NCBI GenBank assembly: GCA_963817035.1 | Contig: CAWFMM010000003.1 | Coordinates: forward strand, 744,001 to 808,000 | Direction of reading: 5' to 3' | Origin: AC-49 sp963817035 | GTDB taxonomy: Bacteria; Actinomycetota; Thermoleophilia; Solirubrobacterales; Solirubrobacteraceae | Length of the DNA: 64,000 bases | Part shown: positions 51,224-59,976 of the stretch, piece by piece | How positions within the stretch are numbered: the stretch's first letter is position 1 | Layout: every line of letters starts with the position of its first letter | Made by a program: the position numbers and the translations under genes | The notes under the pieces: model-generated | What the model saw: the letters and a program-made list of their open reading frames with translations, nothing else | What the model was told of the DNA's origin: nothing | The model's database searches: none

Positions 51224-51633
51224 TGCTCGTCGTCGACGCGAGCGCCGTCGCGGAGCTGCTGCTCGGAAGGCCCGCCGCCGAGCAGATCGAGCGCCAGTTC
51301 GAGGCACATGACTACGCGCTTCACGCACCACATCTGCTGGACGTCGAGGTCTTGAGCGCGCTGAGGCACGTGGTAGCCGCGGGCGAGGCGTCGCCGGCCC
51401 GCGCCGACGAGGCCATTGCGGACCTGCTCGATCTCCCGGTCGAGCGCTACCCGCATGACATCTTCGTGCGCAGGATCTGGGAGATGAGAGACAACCTCTC
51501 CGCGTACGACGCCACCTATCTGGCGCTCGCGGAGACCGTCGCCGAGCGCGGGGCGCCTCTACTGACCGCCGACGGTCGCTTCGCGCGGGCGGCCCGCGCG
51601 CACAGCTCGGTCGACGTCCTGCTCGTCCGCTGA
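51223..51633 (+). CDS. vapC: PIN-domain toxin, VapC type (module 2)
   Basis: 136 residues: MLVVDASAVAELLLGRPAAE with the first Asp, LHAPHLLDVEVLSALRHVVA with the second acidic site, SAYDATYLALAETVAERGAP and LLTADGRFARAA for the last two. A complete active site. Paired with the upstream antitoxin; the transcript is followed by a long perfect hairpin. Confidence 0.92.
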   Translation: MLVVDASAVAELLLGRPAAEQIERQFEAHDYALHAPHLLDVEVLSALRHVVAAGEASPARADEAIADLLDLPVERYPHDIFVRRIWEMRDNLSAYDATYLALAETVAERGAPLLTADGRFARAARAHSSVDVLLVR

Positions 51634-51642
51634 CCGATGCCG

Positions 51643-51689
51643 TCGAGGGCCGAATCGACCGGAAATAGCGCGGTCGATTCGGCCCTCGA
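51643..51689. terminator. Long perfect inverted repeat after vapBC-2
   Basis: Eighteen base pairs without a mismatch: the arm at 51643-51660 is the exact reverse complement of 51672-51689, with an 11-nt loop. It starts 10 nt after the vapC stop. There is no U tract, so it may be a strong RNA end-protecting hairpin, a terminator, or one copy of a mobile palindrome. Confidence 0.6.
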
Positions 51690-51759
51690 TGAACGGTTGG
51701 CCCCGGACGCCGATCCGCGACCCCCTCGCACGCCACCCGCCGTGGAGCTTCCCACTGGC

Positions 51760-51765
51760 TAGGGT
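51760..51765 (+). promoter_or_regulatory. Putative leaderless -10 box (TAGGGT), glycosyltransferase
   Basis: TAGGGT ends 6 nt before the GTG at 51772. Confidence 0.5.
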
Positions 51766-51771
51766 CTGCCC

Positions 51772-52842
51772 GTGGCCGACGACGGGATCTGCGCCCTCCT
51801 GCTCCCGCGCACGCTCGAGCGCTTCATCCTGCGCGATCAGGCGGAGGATCTGCTGCGGGCGATCGGGGTCGTCGCGGTCGAGCCGCCGCGGCTGCCCTAC
51901 GGGGCGATGGGACGGATGCCGGCGTGGCTGGCCGAGACGATCGCGACGCGGCAGGGCCGGCGGTTGGCCAAGGCGCTGCCCGGCGACCCGAAGGCGATCG
52001 TCATCTTCCACCCGCTTCAGTACCCGCTCGCCCGCGGGCTGCTGACCGCGGCCCCGGGCTGCGAGCTCTGGTACGGGCGCTGGGATCGCTACGAAGAGGC
52101 CTACGACGCCCCGCCGAAGATGCGCGAGCGCCTGGCCGAGCTGCATGAGCTCGCGGCCGCGCGCAGCACGCTGACCTTCGTCGCCTCCGACGAGCTGAAG
52201 CGCCTCGAGACCGAAGCGGGGCGCGAGGCGACCGTCGTCGCGCTCGCCGCCGACTCGTTCCCCGCCCCCGACCCGACGGCGCCGGTGATCGCCGTCTCGC
52301 TCGGCCATCTCGGCTGGCGCACCGACTGGTCGCTGCTGCGCGCGGTCGCCGAGCAGATGGAGGAACTGACGCTGCTGCTGATCGGCGCCTGGCATGACGA
52401 CGAATGCAAGGACGACCCCGACTACGCGTGGTGTCGCGCGCACCCCGGTTTCGTCTGGCTGGGCGAGCGAAGCGACGAGGAGGCCGCGCGGCTGATCCTG
52501 TGCGCCGACGTCGGCATCGTCCCGTTCAAGCGAGAGCCGTTCAACGAGTCGGCGCTGCCCTACCGGATCCTCAAGTACGCGCTGCTCGGCCGCGCAACCG
52601 TCTCGCCCGAGCTGGCCGGCGTCCATACGTGGGATCGCGCGGTGACCACGGCGCCCGACGCGCCCGCGTTCGCCGCCGCGCTGCGCACCCACGCGGGCGC
52701 CCGCACGAAGCCCGACGCGGAGCTGCGGGCCTGGGCGTTCGCGCAGACGGCGCGCGCTCAGAACGCGCCGTTGTGGGAGCGCCTCGAGGAGATCGGCGTC
52801 GACATCAGGGCTTCCCCCGGGCGCACGCCTCGTACGCCGTGA
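51772..52842 (+). CDS. GT-B glycosyltransferase-like protein
   Basis: 356 residues from GTG 51772. GT-B layout: ALLLPRTLERFILRDQAEDL at the start, IVIFHPLQYPLARGLL, a second Rossmann half with PVIAVSLGHLGWRTDWSLLR and LLLIGAWHDDE, and the donor-site region LCADVGIVPFKREPFNESAL with PYRILKYALLGRATVS. This resembles GT4-like capsule enzymes (family of UDP-galactopyranose-type or hypothetical glycosyltransferases). The 3' end overlaps the convergent PMT-type gene by 38 bp. Confidence 0.78.
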   Translation: MADDGICALLLPRTLERFILRDQAEDLLRAIGVVAVEPPRLPYGAMGRMPAWLAETIATRQGRRLAKALPGDPKAIVIFHPLQYPLARGLLTAAPGCELWYGRWDRYEEAYDAPPKMRERLAELHELAAARSTLTFVASDELKRLETEAGREATVVALAADSFPAPDPTAPVIAVSLGHLGWRTDWSLLRAVAEQMEELTLLLIGAWHDDECKDDPDYAWCRAHPGFVWLGERSDEEAARLILCADVGIVPFKREPFNESALPYRILKYALLGRATVSPELAGVHTWDRAVTTAPDAPAFAAALRTHAGARTKPDAELRAWAFAQTARAQNAPLWERLEEIGVDIRASPGRTPRTP

Positions 52843-54237
52843 ACGTCTGATTGGACGCGACCTCGGTGAACCCGGACGGCGCGGTGTTGTCAACCGCCGA
52901 GGCGCCGGCCGCGCGACCAAACCGATTCACCGCCTTGTCACCCGAGATCACCAGCGCAACGCCGCGGGTGAATGCGTGGTTGCTGCGGGATCCCACCTCG
53001 TGCGGCGTCGCATCCAGGATCCAGCGCGTGTCGGGCACGAGCCGGTAGTTGGGCAGCGTCAGCGCGCCGCAGCGCCGCGCGGCGACGACGGCCGGCCGGC
53101 GGAGGATCGCCTCGAGTCGCCGATGGGACTGATGGACGAAGCGCAGCTCGTTGACCGCGCGGCGGATCGAGCCGCTGTGGACGACGAAGACGGCACCTAC
53201 GGCGACGATGAAGACGGCGGCGACCGCGGCGACGCGGGGGCCGAGCTCGCGACCCACCCATTGCACGAGCTCGACCGCGACCCAGCCGGCGAACAGGCAC
53301 AGCGCGACCGCGGGGACGGTCAGATAGCGCGGCAGTAGCGAGAGCCCCGCCGCTCCGAACGCGACGAACGCCAGCGCCCCGGCGCCGAGCAGGGCGAGCG
53401 GAACCTCGACCGCGCCGCGCGGCTTGCGTCCGCGTCGCCCACCGCAGGACACACAGCCACGCCGCGCCGATCGACGCCCGCCACCACCACCGGCGCGCGG
53501 ACCGTCGAGTCCAGCGCGCTGACCAGCGCGTGCGGCACCGCCCCGAGCCCCGTCACCCGATGCAGCTGATCGGCCTGTCCGCTCGTCGCGTGCAGCGAGT
53601 ACAGCGGGTCGCCGGTCGACGCGGCGTCGACGATCACCCAGACCAGCGGCGCCGCGACGACCATCGCGAACAGGTCCCAGCGCCGCCGGCCGACCCACAG
53701 CCAGTAGACCCCGGCCAGCAGCCACGCCTCGGGGCGCAGCAGCCCGGCCGCCAGCAGCAGCCCCATGACGACACGCGGTCGCCCGCGCGGCGTGCGCGCC
53801 TCGACCGCCGCCGCCCACATCACGCAGGCGACGAACGGAACGTCGACGTACGCCCGCGCCGCGTAGAGCAGCAGGGCGGGCGAGCCGAGGACGATCAGCG
53901 CCGCGACCAGCCCCGACCACGGCCCGAAGACCGCCGCGCCGGTGCGAAACGTCGCCCACACCAGCATCACGAACGCGATCACGCAGACCGCGACGAGCAG
54001 GCGGTCGGCGTCGGCGCCGACCGGCGTCAGCAGCGCGCTGACGCCGAGGAACAGCGGGTGGTGCGTCGGTGCCTGGTACGCCGTGAACGTCGGCGCGATC
54101 CCGTGCATCAGCTCGCGCCCCCAGACGAGCGAGTAGTAGCTGTCGTAGCCCGGGACGCTGGGGATCGCGAAGAACAGCACCGCGGCCGTGAACGCGAGCA
54201 GTCCGACGGCGCCCAGCTCCGCGCGCCGGGCGCTCAT
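52805..54237 (-). pseudogene. PMT/GT39-like membrane protein, frame broken twice
   Basis: About 476 residues when repaired. An N-terminal helix, then the acidic loop VPGYDSYYSLVWGRELMHG, a signature position for GT-C enzymes, and PTHHPLFLGVSALLT. Eight or more helices follow, then a soluble C-terminal domain (PDTRWILDATPHEVG). The frame shifts at about 53472 (extra G on the minus strand; the intervening frame reads VIGAAWLCVLRWATR) and again between about 53429 and 53445, after which RKPRGAVEVPLALLGAGALA continues. Probably transfers a sugar from a lipid donor outside the membrane. Start overlaps the O-antigen-ligase gene by ATGA. Confidence 0.8.
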
Positions 54238-55676
54238 GGCAGGCCGACACCGAGCCCGAGCAGCGCCCAGGTCAGCGGGTCCTCCAGGAACGCCGCATAG
54301 AGCAGCGTGTGGAAGACGAGCGCCGTGAACGACGCGGCGACCACGGCCCGCACCGGCGACCCGCGGGCGCGGCGGAACAGCACCATGAACGCCGACCCGA
54401 GCAGCAGCAGGTACAGCGCGATGCCGAAGATCCCCTGCTCGGCGGCGACGGTCAGCGGGATCGTGTGCGACGCCGAGACCGCCTTCTCGCTCGAGGACTT
54501 GTCGTGGCGGCGAAACTCGCGCGAGAACGACCCGGCGCCGTAGCCCTGCAGCGGCCGGTCGGCGAACAGGTTGGCTCCGCCCTTGATCAGGTCATAGCGC
54601 CCGCTCGTCGCGGTGTCGGCGGACTTCGAGTCGCCGAGATGCAACCGCACGGTCGACGGCGCGCCGACGGCCAGGATCACGCCGACGAGCAACGTCGCCG
54701 CGGCGCCGATCAGCGCCCAGCGCACGCTCCAGCGCAGCGCCCCGAGCACCGCCAAGCCCACGAGCAGCGCGCCGAAGCTCGACTGCGACAGCGTCAGCAC
54801 GAGCCCGGCCCACAGCAGCACGAGCACCGCGGCGCCGCCGAGCACGACACGCCGCTCCTTCGTCCACAGCACGACGCCGGTCACGCCGAGCATCACGATG
54901 ACGAGGAAGCGCCCGAAGATGTTCGGGTCGAAGAACAGCGAGTTGACGCGGAAGTACGGCGCGAACTGATTGTCGGCGATCACCTTCGGGTTCAGCAGCA
55001 GGTGGCGCGTGTGGTACTCCCAGAACCCGATTCCGACGAAGACGACGGCCAGCGCGACGAGCACCCCGAGGCACTGCACGGCGAGCCGCGTCGTCCACGC
55101 CACGCGGCGCATGAGCACGAACATGATCGAGAACGGGACGTAGAAGAAGACGACCTGCTGCAGCGCCCGCGTGAAGTCCGAGGAGTACGACGCCTGGACC
55201 GCGTAGAGCGTGACGAGACCCATCAGCGACCACTCGAGCCACCCGGCCGGCTTCTCGGCGCTGTCATCTCGCTCGTGGCCGAGCAGACGCGGAACCGCGA
55301 AGGCCAGCGCGCCGGCGCCGACGACGACGTAGAGCGGCACGAGCAGGTTCGAGGTCGACCCGCCGGCGGTGATCGGGATCCGGAACGGCAGCGCGGCGGC
55401 CAGTGCGAGCGGCAGCAGGATCGGCTTGCGGTCGATCAGCCACGCGAAGATCCCCAGCCCGACGAGGCCGACGACCGCGCCGCCGAACAGCAGCGGCGGG
55501 TGGTGGCGCAGGACCGCGAACTGCGACGAGTCGTAGATCGAGCTGATCAGGATGACCAGCGCGAGCGCGAGCGTCGCGAGCATCGCGGCGGCGCGCACGC
55601 GCGCGTGAACGGGCGTCACGAGCACCGTGGCGGCGGCGAGGAGCGCGCAGGCGATCAGCGGGACAGGAGCGTCCAT
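54234..55676 (-). CDS. O-antigen ligase/polymerase-like membrane protein (Wzy_C)
   Basis: 480 residues, about 12 helices. The family's large extracytoplasmic loop is present: RFRVNSLFFDPNIFGRFLVI and, later, GRYDLIKGGANLFADRPLQG followed by YGAGSFSREF and a His-containing SASHTIPLTVAAEQG. It polymerises lipid-linked repeat units or joins glycan to an acceptor outside the membrane. Starts inside the 3' end of the upstream gene (22-bp overlap) and overlaps the PMT-like gene by ATGA. Confidence 0.9.
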   Translation of the reverse strand: MDAPVPLIACALLAAATVLVTPVHARVRAAAMLATLALALVILISSIYDSSQFAVLRHHPPLLFGGAVVGLVGLGIFAWLIDRKPILLPLALAAALPFRIPITAGGSTSNLLVPLYVVVGAGALAFAVPRLLGHERDDSAEKPAGWLEWSLMGLVTLYAVQASYSSDFTRALQQVVFFYVPFSIMFVLMRRVAWTTRLAVQCLGVLVALAVVFVGIGFWEYHTRHLLLNPKVIADNQFAPYFRVNSLFFDPNIFGRFLVIVMLGVTGVVLWTKERRVVLGGAAVLVLLWAGLVLTLSQSSFGALLVGLAVLGALRWSVRWALIGAAATLLVGVILAVGAPSTVRLHLGDSKSADTATSGRYDLIKGGANLFADRPLQGYGAGSFSREFRRHDKSSSEKAVSASHTIPLTVAAEQGIFGIALYLLLLGSAFMVLFRRARGSPVRAVVAASFTALVFHTLLYAAFLEDPLTWALLGLGVGLP

Positions 55677-57488
55677 ATCCGTTCGTACAGCTGCGCGCTG
55701 TCGCGGTCGGTGAGCAGTTTCGAGGAGAAGTCGGGCAGGCCGACGCGGATCACGAGGCCGCGGCCGTAGCGGGCGGCGACGATGACGATCCGCCCGCGCT
55801 CGTCGACCGCGTCGGTGGCCAGGCGCAGACGCGTGCCGAGCGACGTCGTCGGCTCGTAGCGCGTGTAGCCGGTGAACTCGCCGTCGGTGCCGACGAACAG
55901 CGGCACCGCCGCGCTCAGCGTCAGGTTGGTCAGCGTCACCGGGCGGTTGACGATCGGCAGGATCCGCGAGCCGAAGAGGTCGGCGGGCGCGCGGCGGGTC
56001 GGCGCGTGCAGGCGGCCGGTCCTCGGCGAGATCTCGACGCTGCGCATCAGCGAGTCGGTGCCCAGGGACGCGAGCACGCCGCCCTCGCGGACGAACGACC
56101 GCATCTGGTCGGCGAGCCGGGCGGTGATCCAGCGCTCGTCACCGGCCAGCAGCACGCCGTGATGGCCCGCCAGCTGCGGCCCGACGCCGGCGGCGAGCGC
56201 GAGGTCGGTCGTGATGTCGTAGCCGTGCTTGTTGCGATCGAGTGCGGCGACCGCGTTGGCCTCGTTGGCTCCGAAGCCGATCGGCAGGCCGTCGCCCGCG
56301 AACGGCCGCGTCTGTGGGACCGAGACGCCCGCGTCGAGCGTGTCGGGCTCGCCGTCGCCGTCGCTGTCGACCAGGTTGCGCCCCTGCCAGGTGATGGCCG
56401 GCAGGACGACGAGCACGCCGCGCGGCGCGGTCAGCGTGCCGACCCCCGAGCCGCTGACCACGAACGGCACGCGCTTGGTCGTGTGCCCGCGGTGGACGCT
56501 GAGCAGGTAGACGCCGGCCGGGCCGTGGGGCGCCGGGATCGTCAGCTTGACGTCGCGCGAGATGCCCGAGCGCAGCGGCTTCTGCGGCCCGCCGACGCGG
56601 CGCACCGACCACGCGTAGGCGTGCTTGCGCGCGCCGACGAAGAACATCACCGGCGCGCCCTGGGTCGTCGGCGTCAGTGGCGTCTGGACGACGAGATCGG
56701 AGACCGTGATGCCGCCGTGGCCGCGCAGGCGATGGCCGTGGCGCGTGCGCGGCAGGCCGTCGGCGTCGAGCGCGGGCGTCGCACCGCGGTTGCCGGCCTT
56801 GTCGCGCGCCTGGACGCCGACGAGGTAGACGCCCTCGGGCACCGGGCGGCCCTGGTCGTCGCGGCCGTCCCACTGCGACGCTGGTCAGCGGCGGGGCACT
56901 GTCGGGCACGTCGAGCGTGCGCACGACGAGCGCCGGGCTGACGTCGGTGCGGTAGATCGTGACGACGCGATGGAGACCGGGCGCGGCGAGGTGGATCGTC
57001 GTCGGCGTCCCGCCGGACGGGATGATCTCGGGGCCCGCCCCCCGGCCCTTCTTCGACCCGACGCCGGTGACGACCGGGGCCGGGGCCGTCGTGTCGAGCC
57101 GGAACGTGCGCGGGAAGATGAACGAGCGGCCCTGGCTGCGCAGGATCACCCGCGCACGGTAGGGGCCGTCGGGGGCGATCTTGCCGCCGTCGGTCCTGCC
57201 GTTCCAGGTCAGGTGCAGCTTGCGAAACGCGCCGATGTGCCGGTCGGCGATCAGGCGGCGGACGCGATCGCCGGCGTGGTTGACGATGTCGACGGTGACG
57301 TCGTCGGCCTTCTTGACCGCGAAGGAGATGGGCACGTCCTCGTAGCGCCCCACGTGGCCGTTCAGGTAGGGCCCGCTGCGGAACTCCTGCACCGCCGCGG
57401 TCCCGTGCTTGAGGCGCTGGGCGACGAAGAACGCGGCGAACGTCGCGATGGCGAGCACGGCGAACACGCCGGCGGCCAGCCGGTTCAC
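55655..57488 (-). pseudogene. Membrane-anchored protein with FlgD-Ig modules and DMFase-like C-terminal domain, frame broken once
   Basis: About 610 residues when repaired. GTG start, one N-terminal membrane helix, then two FlgD-type Ig modules: LTWNGRTDGGKIAPDGPYRA and, across the frame break, 'VQWDGRDDQGRPVPEGVYLV'. The break is an extra base at about 56875 (AGCGTCGCAGTGG; AGCGTCCAGTGG expected). The C-terminal 300 residues have KHGYDITTDLALAAGVGPQL and GDERWITARLADQMRSFVRE, like the large-subunit domain of N,N-dimethylformamidase-type proteins, a glutamine-amidotransferase-like fold without clear active-site residues. Extracytoplasmic by topology. Overlaps both neighbours. Confidence 0.75.
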
Positions 57489-58021
57489 GGACCGAGCTCC
57501 ACCAGTTCGGCGTTCGGCAACGGGGCGCCGCGCAGCGCCGGGTCGCCGCGTTCGTGAGCGAGGATCAGCCGCATCGTCCCGCGATGAGACACGACGAGCG
57601 CGGGACGGGCGCCGGCACGGACGTCGGCGATCGCGGCCAGCGCGCGCTGCTCCTGCTCCTCGAACGACTCGCCGCCGGGGAAGCGGAAGCCGGCGCGGCC
57701 TGCCGCGAAGCCGGCGAAGCCGTCGGGATCGGCGGCGATGACCTGCTCGAACGAGAGGTCGGTCCAGTCGCCACAGTCGGTCTCGGCCAGGCGCATGTCG
57801 GGCACGGGATCCAGGCCGATCGCCGCGCCGACGATCGTCGCGGTCTCGAGCGCGCGGGCGAGCGGGCTGCAGACCAGGACCGCCCATTCCTTCTCGGCCG
57901 CCGCCTCGGCGAGCACGTGCGCCTGGGCCCGGCCGGTGTCGTTGAGCGGAACCGGGAGATGGCCCTGGAAGCGGCGCTCGTGGTTGTAGGCCGTCTGGCC
58001 GTGGCGCGCGAGCCAGATCAC
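57485..58021 (-). CDS. Histidine phosphatase (phosphoglycerate-mutase-like)
   Basis: 178 residues from GTG 58021. The RHG motif (WLARHGQTAYNHERRFQG) carries the phospho-accepting His; the second catalytic His is in VVSHRGTMRLILAHE, and the acid in RLAETDCGDW. Small-molecule phosphatase by layout, like cobalamin- or sugar-phosphate phosphatases. The start overlaps the stop of the ComA-like gene by GTGA, so it may act on that enzyme's product. Confidence 0.9.
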   Translation of the reverse strand: MIWLARHGQTAYNHERRFQGHLPVPLNDTGRAQAHVLAEAAAEKEWAVLVCSPLARALETATIVGAAIGLDPVPDMRLAETDCGDWTDLSFEQVIAADPDGFAGFAAGRAGFRFPGGESFEEQEQRALAAIADVRAGARPALVVSHRGTMRLILAHERGDPALRGAPLPNAELVELGP

Positions 58022-58773
58022 GACATGTGCCCGACGGTGTCGGCGCGCAGGCCGAGGCGCAGGGTCTCGAGGCTCAGGACGTCGTCGGGGGCGATGTTGC
58101 CGAGGTTGACCTCGGCCCCGAAGCGGCGCAGGAACCAGACCTGCTGATCCTTCTGGGGCGCCTCGAACAGGACGCGGCTGATGTCGATCGCGTGGGCGAT
58201 CTCGTCGATCAGTCCCATGCGCACCTCGCCGTCGGGGCGGTAGATCCCGGCCGTCCCGGTCTCGCGCGCCTCGGCGATGACCTTGAACGCCCCGGCCTCG
58301 AGCTCGGCCTCGATCTGCTCGACCCAGCGGTAGGGGGCCATGATCTCCTCGGCGTCCTTGGAGCCGACCTCGCTGAAGACGGTGAACCCCTCGCCGGCCA
58401 GCCGCGTGATCAGCGCGAGCTTCTCCTCGCGGGCCAGGGCGATCGTCCCGTCGGAGATCTCGATGTGCGCCAGGCCGAGCTCGCGCAGCCACGCGACCAG
58501 GTCGTCGCCGCGATCCTGGCTCAGCGCGACCTCGGTCAGCGTGCCGCCGAGGACGACCGAGATCCCGTGCGCGCGGTAGCGCTCGAGCTTGGCCTCGAGG
58601 TTGGCGGTGACCAGGGCCGTCCCCCAGCCGAGCTTGACGATGTCGATGTACGGCCCGGCGACCTCGACCAGACCATCGACGGCGGCGACCGACAGGCCGC
58701 GATCGAGGACGTGGGTGAGTCCCGCCGAGCGCGGCTTGACGCTGCGCGGCGGGAGGTCGAGGAGGCTGGTCAT
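58018..58773 (-). CDS. comA: Phosphosulfolactate synthase-like protein (ComA/HSA32 family)
   Basis: 251 residues. The family motif KPRSAGLTHVLDRGLSVAA and IDIVKLGWGTALVTA are present, as are ISVVLGGTLTEVAL, HIEISDGTIAL and GFTVFSEVGSKDAEEI, the TIM-barrel phosphate and metal sites. In archaea ComA joins sulfite to phosphoenolpyruvate to make (2R)-phospho-3-sulfolactate, the first step to coenzyme M; bacterial homologues make sulfolactate, and the plant homologue is a heat-stress protein of unknown reaction. Starts 18 bp after the LytR_C gene; no clear ribosome binding site. Confidence 0.88.
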   Translation of the reverse strand: MTSLLDLPPRSVKPRSAGLTHVLDRGLSVAAVDGLVEVAGPYIDIVKLGWGTALVTANLEAKLERYRAHGISVVLGGTLTEVALSQDRGDDLVAWLRELGLAHIEISDGTIALAREEKLALITRLAGEGFTVFSEVGSKDAEEIMAPYRWVEQIEAELEAGAFKVIAEARETGTAGIYRPDGEVRMGLIDEIAHAIDISRVLFEAPQKDQQVWFLRRFGAEVNLGNIAPDDVLSLETLRLGLRADTVGHMS

Positions 58774-58791
58774 GACGCCCGGGCGGGGCGA

Positions 58792-59961
58792 CTACCCGAG
58801 GTCGGCGCCGACGGTCACGACGACGCTCAGATTCTCGCCGGACGGCAACGCCGATTGAGCCACGACCTTGGTGTCCGCGTCGAGCGGAACGATCGCATCG
58901 CGGCCGAGCGCGAGCGTCTTCGCCACGGCGAGCGCCGAGCTCTTCTGGCCCGGCGCGTAGGCGACGGTCGTCGCAGAGTGGGTCTGGTCGCTGGCGTTCG
59001 TCTCGGCCTCCTTCGGGACGGTGAAGCCCGCGCCCGAGAGCTTGTCGCCGGTCGTCTTGGCCAGGCCGAAGACCAGCGTGCCGTTGAGCACGCCGACCGT
59101 GATCTGGTTGCGCGGCGGCGCATTGCTCGCGCTCCCGCCCGTGACCCCGCCCGAGGTCACCGCGGTCGGCGTCTTGGTCGTCGTGACGATCTTGTTCGGT
59201 GCGGCGGCGTTCTTGGAGTCGCCGCCGAACGGGTTGATCAGGACGAGGGCGATGATGACGAGCGCGAGCACGCCGCCACCGATCAGCAGCCGGTTGCGCC
59301 ATGGCGAGTGCTCGTCCTCGGGCTCCTCGGGCGGCGGCGTCCCGTTGCGCGGGCGCCGCGCGGGCGTCGGGCTGGCCGAGGCGCGGGCGCGAGCCGACGC
59401 GGGGATCGGGGCCATCGCCACGCTGGTCTGGCCGATGTCGTCCTCGGTGTCACCGGAGCTCTCGGCGGGTGTGTCGTCGCTCGGCGCGTCGGGCTTGATG
59501 ATGCTCGTCGCCTCGGCGTCGGCGTCGGGTGTCTCCTCGCCGGTCGCGGCCTCGGCGTCGGTCGCGGCCTCGGCGTCGGGCTTCTCGCCGTTGTCGTCCG
59601 TGCCGTCGGTCGCCGCAGCGACCCCCGCGGCTCGCGCAACCCCCAGCGCGGCGAGCGCCGCCGGCTTGGCCGCCGCCGGCGGCGGCGACGACTGCGCGGC
59701 GACCGTCGCGGGCTCGGGCCGGGCGATCGGCTCGGCGACGATCCGCTTGTTCGGGTCGGCCATCGCCCGCGCGCCAACCTCGGCGGCGCGCTCGGGGCCT
59801 CGCCCCGCCCACTCGCGCAGGCGCTTGACCTCGCGGGCCTGGGCGAAGTACAGGACGCTCAGGACCGCGAGCCCGATGATCGCCGCGAAGCCGGCGTAGG
59901 CACCGTAGGTCTTGATCTGATGCGTGAGGTTGAGCGTGTCAGCGAGGATTGCTGGCGTCAT
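58792..59961 (-). CDS. Membrane protein with C-terminal LytR_C domain
   Basis: 389 residues. Membrane helices about 18-40 and 236-256, joined by a long acidic, Ala/Pro/Glu-rich cytoplasmic stretch (about 65-230). Outside, residues about 285-385 form the LytR_C domain: QITVGVLNGTLVFGLAKTTG, DKLSGAGFTVP, and a last SVVVTVGADLG. LytR_C modules accompany LytR-CpsA-Psr enzymes that attach glycans to the cell wall, so a role in anchoring or guiding the polysaccharide is plausible. TAGACT ends 9 nt before the ATG. Confidence 0.85.
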   Translation of the reverse strand: MTPAILADTLNLTHQIKTYGAYAGFAAIIGLAVLSVLYFAQAREVKRLREWAGRGPERAAEVGARAMADPNKRIVAEPIARPEPATVAAQSSPPPAAAKPAALAALGVARAAGVAAATDGTDDNGEKPDAEAATDAEAATGEETPDADAEATSIIKPDAPSDDTPAESSGDTEDDIGQTSVAMAPIPASARARASASPTPARRPRNGTPPPEEPEDEHSPWRNRLLIGGGVLALVIIALVLINPFGGDSKNAAAPNKIVTTTKTPTAVTSGGVTGGSASNAPPRNQITVGVLNGTLVFGLAKTTGDKLSGAGFTVPKEAETNASDQTHSATTVAYAPGQKSSALAVAKTLALGRDAIVPLDADTKVVAQSALPSGENLSVVVTVGADLG

Positions 59962-59970
59962 TGCCGGGGC

Positions 59971-59976
59971 AGTCTA
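59971..59976 (-). promoter_or_regulatory. Putative -10 box (TAGACT), LytR_C gene
   Basis: TAGACT ends 9 nt before the ATG at 59961; its TAG is the stop codon of the WbpM-like gene. Confidence 0.45.
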
